Of a DNA stretch of 64,000 nucleotides, positions 33,868-43,338 are shown piece by piece. The stretch is from Amycolatopsis alba DSM 44262 (GTDB taxonomy: Bacteria; Actinomycetota; Actinomycetes; Mycobacteriales; Pseudonocardiaceae). Numbering within the stretch: the stretch's first letter is position 1; the number at the start of each line of letters is the position of its first letter. A program made the translations under genes and the position numbers. The notes beneath the pieces are model-generated. The model worked only from the letters and a program-made list of their open reading frames with translations, was not told where the DNA came from and searched no databases. Location of the stretch: assembly GCF_000384215.1 (NCBI RefSeq), contig NZ_KB913032.1:8641605-8705604 (forward strand). The letters are read 5' to 3'.

Positions 33868-34322
33868 TTCGTTCCTTTCGCCGGGCTGCTCGATACTTCT
33901 CCAAGCTGCCTCGGGCGACTCGTCAGGACAAGTGAAAAGATCTACACCGACGTTAAGCGCTTCTACATGCTCCGGAAGGACACCGGCCGTGGACGCCGGA
34001 CGGGCGGCCACGGCCGGTTTCCGAGGAGATCAGCACTCGCCCGGTTGTTCGCAAGCGGAACAGGGCCTGCTCACATTTCGCGGTCGCGCATGATCCACCT
34101 CCCTTTCGGCTGGCGCACCGGTGGGGAACGGGCGCGTTCTCGCACAGTTTGGGGGCTCTCTTCACCCCTCCGCACACCCGGTGGCCGTGTTGTGACCCAC
34201 GTAATGGGAAGGTTGTCGCGCGCGGAGCCGTTCCGCCCAGCGGTGAATCGGCAGATGGCCCTGCCCGCCGTCACGGGGGTTGTGGCACGATCTGCCGCGG
34301 TGCAGGGAGAAAGGTGCTTCTG
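33868..34322. other. Divergent intergenic region (455 bases) with a micro-ORF
   Basis: It holds the promoters for the EamA gene and the NB-ARC regulator. A 6-codon micro-ORF with a strong ribosome site is annotated separately at 34071-34091. Nothing else coding is convincing. Confidence 0.5.
34071..34091 (-). CDS. Possible micro-ORF encoding MRDREM
   Basis: ATG CGC GAC CGC GAA ATG TGA on the minus strand, preceded by AAAGGGAGGTGG four bases upstream. The start signal is as good as any in the window, yet the product would be only six residues. It could be a leader peptide or a chance match. It begins M-R-D like the DNNW peptide at 51248. Confidence 0.25.
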   Translation of the reverse strand: MRDREM

Positions 34323-36605
34323 GTGACCGAGAATTCCGGCTCGGCCAGATCCGGGGAGACCGGGAAAGCACGCGCGGAACCGAGGCCGGTTTCGACGGCC
34401 GCACTGGCGTTCGGGCGCGCGCTGCGGCAACGGCGGCAGGCCAGAGGACTGGCGCTGCGCGAACTCCAGAAACTCGCCTATGTCGACAAAAGTCTCATCA
34501 GCCGGGTCGAACGCGGTCTCACTCCGCCGAGTGCGGAATTCGCCGAATCCTGCGATCGCGCGCTGGACGCCGGCGGGACGCTGATCGTGCTCGCCGAAGC
34601 CGCCCGCGCGGAACCGTACGTTCACCTTCCGCCGCCGCCGAGCCATTTCGTCGGCCGTGAAGAACACTTCGCCCTGCTCGACGAGAAAGTGTTCACCGGA
34701 CCGGCCAAAGTGGTCTTCGTGGCGGGGCCGCCGGGGGTCGGGAAGACAGCGCTCGTGCTGAATTGGGCGAACCGGCGGCAGGAGGAGTTCGACGGCGTCC
34801 TCTGGTCGGATCTGCGCGGGTACGCGGCGGGCTCCCCCGCGCAGCCCGCCGACATCCTCGACGACCTTCTCCGCTGCGTCGGCGTCCGTCCCGACCGCGT
34901 CCCCGCCGAGGAGCACATGCGGCTCGCGCTCCTGCGCGGACTGCTGCGCGGCCAGCGTACCCTCGTCGTACTGGACAACGCCCTCGACTCGCACCAGGTG
35001 CGGCCGGTGCTGCCCGGCACCCCGGACACCACCGTGCTGATCACCAGCAGGCGACGGCTCTCCGGGCTCGTCGTCGGCAGCGGCGCGGTCCAGGTTTCCT
35101 TGGAACCCTTGGAAGATCTCGAAGCGACGCAGCTCATGGCCGACCTCATCGGCGACGAACGCGCGGCGGGTGACCCCGAAGGCGTCGGCAGGCTCGTCCG
35201 GTTGTGCGCGGCGCTGCCGCTGGCGGTGAACATCGCCGCCGAACGGGTCGCCACCCATCCCCATCAGAGTGTCGGTGACCTCGCCCGCGAACTCGTCGCC
35301 GAGGGGCGGCGCCTCGAACTGCTCGCCGTCGACGACGACGCCGTCGGGGTCCGGGCCGCTTTCAGCTGGTCCTACCGCGCGCTCGACGCCGACACCGCCC
35401 GCATGTTCCGGCTGCTCGGCGTCCACCCCGGCCCGCGTTTCCCGGCGGGAGCGGCGGCCGCGCTGGCCGGGCTGCCCGAACACGACGCACGACGGCTGCT
35501 CGACAAACTGGTGCAGGCGCATCTCGTCCAGCAGGTCGGCGCTCAGTACTACCGGTTCCACGACCTGCTCCGCGTCTACGCGGCCGAAGAAGCCGCCGCC
35601 GAGCAATGGCGGGACGAGCGGCAGGCGGCGGTCACCCGGCTGACCCAGTGGTACCTCCACGCGGCCAACGCGGCGAGCTGGACCCTGACCCCGGCCCGTG
35701 ACCACCACGTCGACCTGGGTCCCGCGCCCGAAGGCGTGGAGCCGCTCCGGTTCGCCACGTTCGACGAGGCCTACATCTGGTGCGCGTCGGAGATGCCGAG
35801 CATCACCGGCGTCGCCCGGCTGGCACTGGACCACGGGCTCTACGAGACCGGCTGGCGGCTGCCGGTCGAGCTGTTCGACTACCACCTGCTCGGCAGGCCG
35901 TGGCAGACCTGGATCTCCAGTCACGAGGTCGCGATCGAATCCGCGAAGGCGGGCGGCGACCTCGGCGGGCTGGCGTGGTCGGCGATCAACCTCGCCGAGG
36001 CGATCCGGCGGCGCGGGGACCTCGACCGCGCGCACGAACTGTTCGGCCAGGCCGTCGGGATCTCCGACGAGATCGGCGAGAACCCGAGCCTCGGCTGGGC
36101 GCTGGTCGGGCTCGGCAACATCGCGCACGAGCGGGAGGACTACGCCGAAGCGGCGCGGCTGGTCAAAGAAGGTGTCGAGGTGAACGCACGGATCAGGTAC
36201 CAGCTCGGTGAAGCGACCGCGCGGGTCCATCTCGGCCGCGCGTATCGCGATCTCGGCGAACGGGACCTCGCCCTCGAACACGGCCTTCGCGCCTACGACG
36301 CCTACGCGAAGGACGCCGACCAGCACGGCATGGGCTTCGCGCTGGTGCCGCTCGCCCGGACCTGCCGCCGGTTCGGCGACCCGGAGCAGGCGCTCGGGTA
36401 CTGCGACCGGGCGCTGACCGCCTACCGGAACTGCGGCGACGTCTGGGGCCAGGCCGACGCGCTCGACGAACGCGGCTGCGCGCTGGCCGAGCAGGGGCAC
36501 ACCGAAGAGGCGATGACGGTCTGGCGCGACGCGCTCCAGCTCGTCATGGACCTCGACGACCGCAAGGCGAACGTGCTCCGGGGCCGCCTCGAAGGCACTG
36601 TCTAA
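34323..36605 (+). CDS. XRE/NB-ARC/TPR transcriptional regulator
   Basis: A 760-residue STAND-type regulator (AfsR-related but with an XRE domain in place of the SARP domain). The helix-turn-helix is at about residues 32-80 (FGRALRQRRQARGLALRELQKLAYVDKSLISRVERG). The NB-ARC ATPase has Walker A GPPGVGKT near residue 137, Walker B TLVVLDN and TSRRR. Its C-terminal third has TPR repeats (DLDRAHELFGQAVGISDEIGENPSLGWALVGLGNIAHE). GTG 34323 has AAAGG 8 bases upstream. Such proteins respond to nucleotides and a ligand to switch on secondary metabolism. Its stop overlaps the convergent P450 stop by four bases. Confidence 0.9.
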   Translation: MTENSGSARSGETGKARAEPRPVSTAALAFGRALRQRRQARGLALRELQKLAYVDKSLISRVERGLTPPSAEFAESCDRALDAGGTLIVLAEAARAEPYVHLPPPPSHFVGREEHFALLDEKVFTGPAKVVFVAGPPGVGKTALVLNWANRRQEEFDGVLWSDLRGYAAGSPAQPADILDDLLRCVGVRPDRVPAEEHMRLALLRGLLRGQRTLVVLDNALDSHQVRPVLPGTPDTTVLITSRRRLSGLVVGSGAVQVSLEPLEDLEATQLMADLIGDERAAGDPEGVGRLVRLCAALPLAVNIAAERVATHPHQSVGDLARELVAEGRRLELLAVDDDAVGVRAAFSWSYRALDADTARMFRLLGVHPGPRFPAGAAAALAGLPEHDARRLLDKLVQAHLVQQVGAQYYRFHDLLRVYAAEEAAAEQWRDERQAAVTRLTQWYLHAANAASWTLTPARDHHVDLGPAPEGVEPLRFATFDEAYIWCASEMPSITGVARLALDHGLYETGWRLPVELFDYHLLGRPWQTWISSHEVAIESAKAGGDLGGLAWSAINLAEAIRRRGDLDRAHELFGQAVGISDEIGENPSLGWALVGLGNIAHEREDYAEAARLVKEGVEVNARIRYQLGEATARVHLGRAYRDLGERDLALEHGLRAYDAYAKDADQHGMGFALVPLARTCRRFGDPEQALGYCDRALTAYRNCGDVWGQADALDERGCALAEQGHTEEAMTVWRDALQLVMDLDDRKANVLRGRLEGTV

Positions 36606-37834
36606 AGCTTCACCGGGAGGTGGTGCAGGCCGCGGGTGATCGCGCTGGGCCACCACACGAGCCGGTCTTCGGGCACGGTCAGCGTCATCGACGGCGCGCG
36701 GCCGAACAACGTCTCCAGTGCCGCGGACGCCTGCATTCGCGCGAGCGCGGCGCCGATGCAGATATGCGGGCCGACCCCGAAGGCCAGATGCCGGACCGGC
36801 CGTTCGCCAGGACGGAACGCGAGCGGTTCGGGGTGGACCTCCGGATCGCGGTTGGCCGCCAGCAGCGACAACAGGATCGGGTCTCCCGCTTCCATCCGCT
36901 GCCCGGCGAGTTCCATCGGCTCGGTGACGAACCGCCAGCTGGTGTTCTGCAGCGGGGTGTCGCGGCGCAGGACCTCCTCGATGGCCAGCGTCAGGTAAGA
37001 GCCGTCGGCGCGGGCGCGGGCCGCCTCCTCCGGATGCGTGATGAGGGTCAGCGCGGTGGACGCGATGAGGCTGATCGTCGTCTCGTGCCCGGCGATCAGG
37101 GAGAGGAACGCCGTCGCGGCGACCTCTTCGTCGGTCAGCTTGCCGTCGGCTTCCTGGGTGAGCAGGTCGCTGATCAGGTCGGCGCCGGGTTCGGCGCGTT
37201 TCCGGGCGACGACGTCGGCGAGCAGCGCGTCCAGGTCGTCGGTCGCCTCGATCATCGACGCCATGTCGGTGACGTCGCCGGCGGCGACCACCAGCGCGGG
37301 CGGCCGGACCTCGTCCAGGAGGGTTTCGGGGATGCCGATCAGCTCGCAGATCGACCGGATTCCCAGCGGGTAAGCGAAATCCTCGACGAGGTCGCCCTCG
37401 CCCCGCTCCAGGATCGGGTCCAGCAGTTCGTTCGCGAGCTGATGCGTGCGGTCCCGCAGGTGCTGCAGCCGCCGAGGGCCGAACGCGCCGGCACAGGCCT
37501 TGCGCAGCCGCGCGTGCTCCTCGCCCTCGAAGTTGTTCATATGCCCGATGAGCGTCGGCCGGTGGTCGGCGGGCAGGCCGAGGTTGGCCTTGCGCCAATG
37601 GTCCGCGGCGACGGACGGGCATTTGGACAGCCGGGGGTCGGCCATCGCGGAAACGACGTCCGCGTGCCGGGTCAGCAGCCAGGTCCAGGTGTCGCCGGGC
37701 AACGGAAGCCGGAACGCCGGGGCGTTCGCCCGGAGCCATTCGTAGGCGGGCGAGGGATCCCTGTCGAATTCGGGGCCGAACATCACGGGGACCGCGGCGG
37801 CAGCGTCTGCGGCGTCAGGCATACGAGCCACCAT
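36602..37834 (-). CDS. Cytochrome P450
   Basis: A 410-residue bacterial P450 of the CYP107/CYP105 type. The I-helix LSLIAGHETTISLIAS is canonical, the ExxR is in EEVLRRDTPLQ, and the heme loop is HLAFGVGPHICIGAALARMQ. The N-terminus MVARMPDAADAAAAVP could start at ATG 37834 or at ATG 37822. No ferredoxin partner is adjacent. The substrate is unknown. In contrast to the P450 at 13739, all active-site motifs are intact. Confidence 0.93.
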   Translation of the reverse strand: MVARMPDAADAAAAVPVMFGPEFDRDPSPAYEWLRANAPAFRLPLPGDTWTWLLTRHADVVSAMADPRLSKCPSVAADHWRKANLGLPADHRPTLIGHMNNFEGEEHARLRKACAGAFGPRRLQHLRDRTHQLANELLDPILERGEGDLVEDFAYPLGIRSICELIGIPETLLDEVRPPALVVAAGDVTDMASMIEATDDLDALLADVVARKRAEPGADLISDLLTQEADGKLTDEEVAATAFLSLIAGHETTISLIASTALTLITHPEEAARARADGSYLTLAIEEVLRRDTPLQNTSWRFVTEPMELAGQRMEAGDPILLSLLAANRDPEVHPEPLAFRPGERPVRHLAFGVGPHICIGAALARMQASAALETLFGRAPSMTLTVPEDRLVWWPSAITRGLHHLPVKL

Positions 37835-37963
37835 GCCAGCCGCTGGCGCAATCGCGTCCGGCGAACGCAGGCATTGCCCTGTCTCACGCGATCGTCAACG
37901 CGGTCCCCCTGTCACCCCCTTGCGGTGACCCAGCAAGATCGAAGCGGGTGCGGTGCGTGACGA

Positions 37964-39472
37964 ATGGAGGTGGCCACCGTCAGCGAGTTCGGCAAGCACG
38001 ACCGTGACGTGGTCTCGGCGCGGCCGCCCGGTTCGCTCCGGGGTTTCGCCGACACCGTCGGCCTCGCCGCCGCCCGCGTCTGGCGGCTGCGTGGCCGCGC
38101 CTGGAACACCCTGCGGCATCCGGCGGGGTGGGAACTGTGGCGGCTGCCGCCCGCGGCGGTCCTGTGGATGCTCGGTGCCGAGATCGCCGTCGCGGCCTGG
38201 GCCCTGTACAGCGGTTTCAAGGCCTCCGCCACGGCCACGGACCTCGTCCGCTTCGGCGTGATCGCGGGTTGCGCGATCTGGTACCTCGTCCAGACGCAGC
38301 ATCCCGAGGAACAGCGCCGCGCCGACGACCGGCGCGGCGAGCACATCGACCAGACCGCCGTCTGGCTGGGCAGCGCGGCCGTCCTGCTGCCGCCCACGCT
38401 GTCCCTCACGCTGCTGCTGATGGTGCGGGTGCAGCGCTACTCCATCGCGCACAAGGCGATGACGACGTTCCTGTTCACGACCGCCGCGCACGCCGCCTCC
38501 ATCCTCGGCGTGCACGCGATCACCGAACTGACGTCGCTGCACACCTGGCTCGAATCGGGGACGCTCCCCCAGCGAGCAGGCGACATCGCGATCGCCGCCA
38601 TCGCACTGGTGGGCGCCGCGCTCTGGTACTTCGCGTCGCAAACGCTCCTGATCAGCATCGCGCGCGGCCTCGCCTGGGGTGGCTGGCGGCGGCAGAAGCT
38701 GATCGGCAGCTGGGCCGACAACGCGGACTTCGTCTATGCGCTGCAACTCGCCGCGTGCACCACGATCCTCGGCGCGGTCAACATCGCGCTGGTGCCGCTC
38801 GTGATGATCGGTGTCGCGTTGCGCTCGACCCGGCTCTCGCAGACGCTGGCGGACACGATCGCGCGCAGCCAGCGTGACCGGAAGACCGGGCTGCTGACCG
38901 AGGACTCCTTCCACGCGCCCGCCGCGTTGCGGCTGCTCGAAGACCAGACCGATCGGCGGCCGACCGCGTTCCTGATGCTGGACCTCGACCACTTCAAGCA
39001 GTGGAACGACAAGTACGGGCATTCCGGCGGCGACATCGTGCTCGGCTGCGTCAGCGCGGTGCTCCGGCAGAACACCCGCGCTTCGGACGTCGTCGGGCGG
39101 TGGGGCGGCGAGGAGTTCTCGGTGCTGCTGCCGGACACCACCCGCGAGGAGGCGATGCGGATCGCCGAGCGGATCCGGGAAGCCGTCGCGAAGACCGCGA
39201 TCACCGGCCTGACGGAACTCGCCAGCGGGCACGCCACCAACGAACCCCGCGTGGTGGGGCCGATCCACGGCTGCACCGTTTCGATCGGCGTCGGGCTCTC
39301 GCCCGAGCACTCGACGGACTACGGCGAGCTCTTCCGGGCGGCCGACACGGCCATGTACCAGGCGAAGCGGACCGGGCGGAACCGGGTCGTCGTGGCGCCG
39401 TCCGCCGTCCCTCCCTCTCCTCGGGCACCGATGTCACCGTTGACCCGTGCCGGGGAGACACGCCGGGACTGA
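37964..39472 (+). CDS. Membrane diguanylate cyclase (GGDEF)
   Basis: A 502-residue protein that would make cyclic di-GMP. Several hydrophobic helices fill about residues 60-290 (a MASE-like sensor). The GGDEF domain follows: LDLDHFKQWNDKYGHSGGDIVL and GGEEF near residue 381. An inhibitory RxxD site (RASD) lies five residues before GGEEF, so product feedback is expected. There is no EAL domain. The same architecture is found in the gene at 51489. Its N-terminus is taken at ATG 37964, though the ribosome site is weak. Confidence 0.9.
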   Translation: MEVATVSEFGKHDRDVVSARPPGSLRGFADTVGLAAARVWRLRGRAWNTLRHPAGWELWRLPPAAVLWMLGAEIAVAAWALYSGFKASATATDLVRFGVIAGCAIWYLVQTQHPEEQRRADDRRGEHIDQTAVWLGSAAVLLPPTLSLTLLLMVRVQRYSIAHKAMTTFLFTTAAHAASILGVHAITELTSLHTWLESGTLPQRAGDIAIAAIALVGAALWYFASQTLLISIARGLAWGGWRRQKLIGSWADNADFVYALQLAACTTILGAVNIALVPLVMIGVALRSTRLSQTLADTIARSQRDRKTGLLTEDSFHAPAALRLLEDQTDRRPTAFLMLDLDHFKQWNDKYGHSGGDIVLGCVSAVLRQNTRASDVVGRWGGEEFSVLLPDTTREEAMRIAERIREAVAKTAITGLTELASGHATNEPRVVGPIHGCTVSIGVGLSPEHSTDYGELFRAADTAMYQAKRTGRNRVVVAPSAVPPSPRAPMSPLTRAGETRRD

Positions 39473-39494
39473 CGCGTCCAGTCCGCTGAACGCG

Positions 39495-40460
39495 TCAGCG
39501 GCGGGTCACGAGGCGGGTCTCGAGCAGGTCGTCGACCACCCTGGTCTCCACGCCGGTCCGCCGTTCGAACGCGGACCCGCACAGCGGCCACAGCGCGACC
39601 AGCACGATCCCGACCGCGGCCAGCGCGGCCAGCACCAGCGCGGCGACGAACTGGGCGGCGCCGTCGGTCGCCGTGCTCAGCACCGCGAACCCGACCAGCA
39701 CGATCGCGGTGGGCAGCACGGCGGCCAGGACCACCAGGAGCACGGGCGTGCGGCGCAGGTCGCGGCGCCGGGTGGTCAGCCAGGCGGCGACGAGGCAGGC
39801 GAACGACGCCCCCAGCAGGCAGGCCCCCGCCGTGTCACTGAGCCGGTGCCAGCCCAGCGCGACGGTGGACGACGCGACCCAGGCGACGGCGACGCCGCCG
39901 ATCCCGATGATCACCGGGCGGAACCGTTGGGGCAGCACGAAAGCGAGGGCCATCAGGATCGCCATGGCGGCGCTGACATGCCCGCTCGGGAAGCTGTTGT
40001 GTCCCGGTCCGTAGCCGGCGTCGGGCAGGTCGGGACGTTCGAGGACGTACAGCTTGAGCAGCTGCGCGGCGATGAGCGGGAGCACGAGGACGCCCAGCGC
40101 GGGGACGAGAAGGCCGGGTTTGCGGCGCAGGAGCGCCACGACGACCAGCACGATCCAGGCGGCGCCGAGCACGAGCACCATGTCCTGGTCCCGCAGCGGC
40201 CCCGCCCAGTCCATTGTGGACCACTGGCCGGACTGCGCGCTGCGGACGACGCCGTTCTCCGCGAGCTGGCCGGCCGTCGTGTGCACGAAGAGCACGAAGG
40301 TCACGATGAACGCGGCGGCCAGTCCCAATCCGGTGGCGAGCTGGAACACGGCCCTGGACAGGGTGGGCCTGGTCTCGGCATGCCTTCCGGGCAGCGGACG
40401 GCGGGTGAGGGTCGGCTTCGCTTCGGGGGTGAGTACGGCCATGGGTCCCACTGTCCCCAT
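39495..40460 (-). CDS. PAP2-family membrane phosphatase
   Basis: A 321-residue (or 315, from ATG 40442) integral membrane protein of the type-2 phosphatidic acid phosphatase superfamily. The three phosphatase motifs are visible: KLYVLERP, FPSGHVSAAMA and STVALGWHRLSD. Six or more hydrophobic segments surround them. It probably dephosphorylates a lipid phosphate or polyprenyl pyrophosphate on the outer face. It is divergent from the two-component system at 40553. Confidence 0.9.
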   Translation of the reverse strand: MGTVGPMAVLTPEAKPTLTRRPLPGRHAETRPTLSRAVFQLATGLGLAAAFIVTFVLFVHTTAGQLAENGVVRSAQSGQWSTMDWAGPLRDQDMVLVLGAAWIVLVVVALLRRKPGLLVPALGVLVLPLIAAQLLKLYVLERPDLPDAGYGPGHNSFPSGHVSAAMAILMALAFVLPQRFRPVIIGIGGVAVAWVASSTVALGWHRLSDTAGACLLGASFACLVAAWLTTRRRDLRRTPVLLVVLAAVLPTAIVLVGFAVLSTATDGAAQFVAALVLAALAAVGIVLVALWPLCGSAFERRTGVETRVVDDLLETRLVTRR

Positions 40461-40552
40461 GCCGTTTCGCCGTGAGGTCCGGACAATGTCATGGTTCTGC
40501 TACAAGATCGAGCCGAGTCGCACACACGCGGCGATATCCGAATAATGGCGGC

Positions 40553-41245
40553 GTGGCAAGTGTCCTTTTGATCGAAGACGACGCGTCCGTCCGGGAGGGG
40601 CTGGAGCTCGCGCTGCGACGGCAGTCGCACACCGTCCACGCCGCCGAGAGCGGTGAGCTCGGGCTGGAGAAGCTCCGGGTGTTCCAGCCCGACATCGTCG
40701 TGCTGGACCTGATGCTGCCGGGGATCGACGGCTTCGAGACCTGCCGCCGGATCCGGTCGGCGGGTGAGGTGCCGATCATCATGCTCACCGCGCGCAGCGA
40801 CGACTTCGACATCGTGGCCGGGCTGGAGGCGGGCGCCGACGACTACGTGACCAAGCCGATCGAGCCCCGCGTGCTCGACGCCCGCATCCGGGCGGTGCTG
40901 CGGCGCGCGGTGAGCGAGAAGCCCGCGAGCGAGGGCGACCAAGCCGGGGAACGACACGGCAGCCTGGTCATCGACCGGACCGGGCTGGTGGTCACGAAGA
41001 ACGGCGTGCCGGTCTCGCTCACCCCGACCGAGCTGAAACTGCTGCTGGAGCTGTCGCGCACCCCCGGACAGGTCTACAGCCGCCAGCAGATCCTCTCCGC
41101 CGTCTGGGATCACGACTACCTCGGCGACTCCCGGCTGGTCGACGCCTGTGTCCAGCGGCTGCGCGCGAAGATCGAAGACGTGCCCGCGAAACCCGATCAC
41201 GTCCAGACCGTCCGCGGCTTCGGGTACCGGTTCGGCCGTTCATGA
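40553..41245 (+). CDS. OmpR-family response regulator, AfsQ1-like
   Basis: A 230-residue response regulator. The receiver domain has LLIEDD, the phosphorylated Asp in IVVLDLMLPG, the MLTAR Thr/Ala segment and the YVTKP lysine. The winged helix ends YLGDSRLVDACVQRLRAKIEDVP...TVRGFGYRF, which strongly recalls Streptomyces AfsQ1. GTG 40553 is the likely start. Its last four bases overlap the start of the kinase gene. In Streptomyces this system adjusts antibiotic production and nitrogen use; the same role here is inference. Confidence 0.9.
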   Translation: MASVLLIEDDASVREGLELALRRQSHTVHAAESGELGLEKLRVFQPDIVVLDLMLPGIDGFETCRRIRSAGEVPIIMLTARSDDFDIVAGLEAGADDYVTKPIEPRVLDARIRAVLRRAVSEKPASEGDQAGERHGSLVIDRTGLVVTKNGVPVSLTPTELKLLLELSRTPGQVYSRQQILSAVWDHDYLGDSRLVDACVQRLRAKIEDVPAKPDHVQTVRGFGYRFGRS

Positions 41246-42654
41246 GGCTGCTTTCCGGGCTGCGGCCCCGGCTCATCCTGGCCTTCGCGGCGATGACGAT
41301 CATCGGGGCGGCGGCCGCGGCGGGGGCCAGTTACGTCTCGGCCCGCAACGCGATCCTCGAAGCCGTCCAGAACGCGGCGATGAACCAGCTGAAGGACCGG
41401 GTCAGTGTCTACGGCCGCCCGCTGTCCACGCCACCGACCCAGGAACAGCTCAACGACTTCGCGGGCAGCCTCCGGTTGAACGCCGTCGCGGTCTACCGGG
41501 ACCTGCGGTCGGTCAACGGCCCGGACCTGACCACGTTCTCGCCCGAACTGCGGCAGACGGTCGCCGACGACGACCGGATCCAGTTCCAGCGCCTCGACCG
41601 CGACACCATCCCCGAACTGCTGGTCGGCATGCCGGTGCTGACCAGGCAGCCGAACGGGTCGATGGGGCGCAGCGGGCTCCAGGTGTACTCGCTCACCTCA
41701 CTCGGCCAGCAGCAACAGGCCATCGACGAACTGGCGAAGTCGGCCTGGCAGATGGCCGCGCTCGCGTTGCCGCTGGCCGCCGCGCTCGCCCTGCTCGCGG
41801 CGAGGCAGGTGCTGCGGCCGGTCCGGGCGCTCAACACCGCCGCCGCCCAGCTCGGCGAAGGCAGGCTCGACGTCCGGCTGCCCGCCAAAGGCTCCGACGA
41901 GCTGGCCGAGCTGGTCACCACCTTCAACAACACCGCGGCCGAACTGGAGCGCACGGTCGGCGAGCTGAGAGCCATGGAGGCCGACGCCCGCCGGTTCGTG
42001 GCCGACGTCTCGCACGAACTCCGCACGCCGCTCGCGGCGATGAACGCGGTCACCGACGTCCTGGACGAGGACGCGGAGGCGCTGCCGCCGGACACCGCCG
42101 TCGCGGCCCGGCTGGTCTCGGGCGAGACCCGCAGGCTGACCCGGCTCGTCCAGGACCTGGTCGAGATCTCGCGGTTCGACGCGGGCCGCGCCGAACTGGT
42201 CCTCGACGAATGGGATCTCGCGACGGCGATCCGCGACAGCCTCGACGCCCGTGGCTGGCGTGACGGCGAAGAACTGGTCACCGACCTGCCGGACGGTGTG
42301 CTCGCGCAGGTCGACCGGCGGCGGCTCGACCTGATCGTGGCCAACCTCGTCGGCAACGCGTTCCGGCACGGCGAGTCCCCGGTCGAAGTCCGGCTCCGCG
42401 CCGGCGACGACGGCATCACGCTGGAGGTCGACGATCACGGGCCGGGGATCGACCCCGAGGTCCTGCCGCACGTGTTCGACCGCTTCACCAAGGCCGACAC
42501 GTCCCGCGCCCGTTCCGAGGGCAGCGGCCTGGGCCTGGCGATCGCGCTGGAGAACGCCCGGCTGCACGGCGGCGACATCACGGCCGCCGACACCGGGCAC
42601 GGCGCCCGGTTCGTCCTGCGCCTGCCGCACCGGCTCTCAGGAGGGACGCGATGA
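41242..42654 (+). CDS. Sensor histidine kinase, AfsQ2-like
   Basis: A 470-residue sensor kinase. Membrane helices lie at about residues 10-30 and 170-190 with a 140-residue outside domain between. HAMP follows (LRPVRALNTAAAQLGEGRLDVRLP). The phospho-accepting His is in DVSHELRTPLAAM near residue 256, then the N-box LIVANLVGNAFRHGE and G-boxes DHGPGIDPE and GSGLGLAIALENARLHGG. It overlaps the regulator gene before it and the lipoprotein gene after it by four bases each. Confidence 0.94.
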   Translation: MRLLSGLRPRLILAFAAMTIIGAAAAAGASYVSARNAILEAVQNAAMNQLKDRVSVYGRPLSTPPTQEQLNDFAGSLRLNAVAVYRDLRSVNGPDLTTFSPELRQTVADDDRIQFQRLDRDTIPELLVGMPVLTRQPNGSMGRSGLQVYSLTSLGQQQQAIDELAKSAWQMAALALPLAAALALLAARQVLRPVRALNTAAAQLGEGRLDVRLPAKGSDELAELVTTFNNTAAELERTVGELRAMEADARRFVADVSHELRTPLAAMNAVTDVLDEDAEALPPDTAVAARLVSGETRRLTRLVQDLVEISRFDAGRAELVLDEWDLATAIRDSLDARGWRDGEELVTDLPDGVLAQVDRRRLDLIVANLVGNAFRHGESPVEVRLRAGDDGITLEVDDHGPGIDPEVLPHVFDRFTKADTSRARSEGSGLGLAIALENARLHGGDITAADTGHGARFVLRLPHRLSGGTR

Positions 42655-43142
42655 GGAAGACCCTGGTCCTGCTCGTGCTCGCGGCGCTGGTGGCGGCCTG
42701 CGGCGTGCAGCCGACCGGGGTCGTCCCGGCCGGGCCGGGACCCTCGATCCGCAACACCGAGGGGATGCAGATGCTCGGTGGGGTGACCTTGTACTTCGTC
42801 TCCGACGGCCGTGTCCTTCCGGTGACCAGGCCCAGCGAAGGCTCCATCTCCGCGGAAGGCGCGATCACGCTGCTGCTGAAGGGGCCGACGGACAAGGAAG
42901 CCGCGCAGGGACTCACCACGTTCGTCCCGCCGGAGCTGGGCCGGGTCAAGGTCTATTCCGGCGACCCGGCGAGCCTCGCGCTGCCGTTCTCGGTGCGCAA
43001 ATTGTCCGACCAGGCCATCAATCAGCTGATCTGCACCGTGATCGCGGCCTCGGCGGCCAACGGCCAGACCTCGCACTCCCGTGCCGTGAATGTGATCTCG
43101 CCGAGCGAGAACGTGCTCTTCCAGTCCTGCAAAGCGGACTGA
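42651..43142 (+). CDS. Lipoprotein coupled to the two-component system (GerMN-like)
   Basis: A 163-residue lipoprotein. The signal peptide ends with the lipobox LVAAC, so Cys17 is lipidated. The mature part resembles a GerMN domain (VTLYFVSDGRVLPVTRP and ITLLLKGPTDKEAAQGLTTFVPP). Co-translation with the kinase suggests it helps or restrains signal sensing, as LpqB does for MtrB or CseA for CseBC. The function is inference from position. Confidence 0.88.
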   Translation: MRKTLVLLVLAALVAACGVQPTGVVPAGPGPSIRNTEGMQMLGGVTLYFVSDGRVLPVTRPSEGSISAEGAITLLLKGPTDKEAAQGLTTFVPPELGRVKVYSGDPASLALPFSVRKLSDQAINQLICTVIAASAANGQTSHSRAVNVISPSENVLFQSCKAD

Positions 43143-43338
43143 ATTAGTCACTCACAGTGCTCACATATAAGCGCTTCTCGTATCTGTACGGACGTGAGCC
43201 CCTTTTGGTTCACCGATCAAGGTAACTGTGGGCGAACACACTCGGGCGTGACATTGCCGTGTCCATTTCGTAATGTTGCCCGGAGCTCGCGGCCCCCGAC
43301 GCGAGTTCCCGTCCCCGAAGTGGTGAGTGATCAGAGAA

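Noticed and set aside
34071..37739. Very long open frame antisense to the NB-ARC regulator
   Set aside because: It is a high-GC shadow with Arg/Ala/Pro-rich composition and no domain; the plus-strand gene has clear HTH, NB-ARC and TPR motifs. Only its last 21 bases are kept, as a separate micro-ORF.
43143..43338. c-di-AMP riboswitch before the peptidase-like gene
   Set aside because: Such riboswitches are common before wall hydrolases in actinomycetes, yet the conserved GGGGAACCCA-type elements are not seen here.
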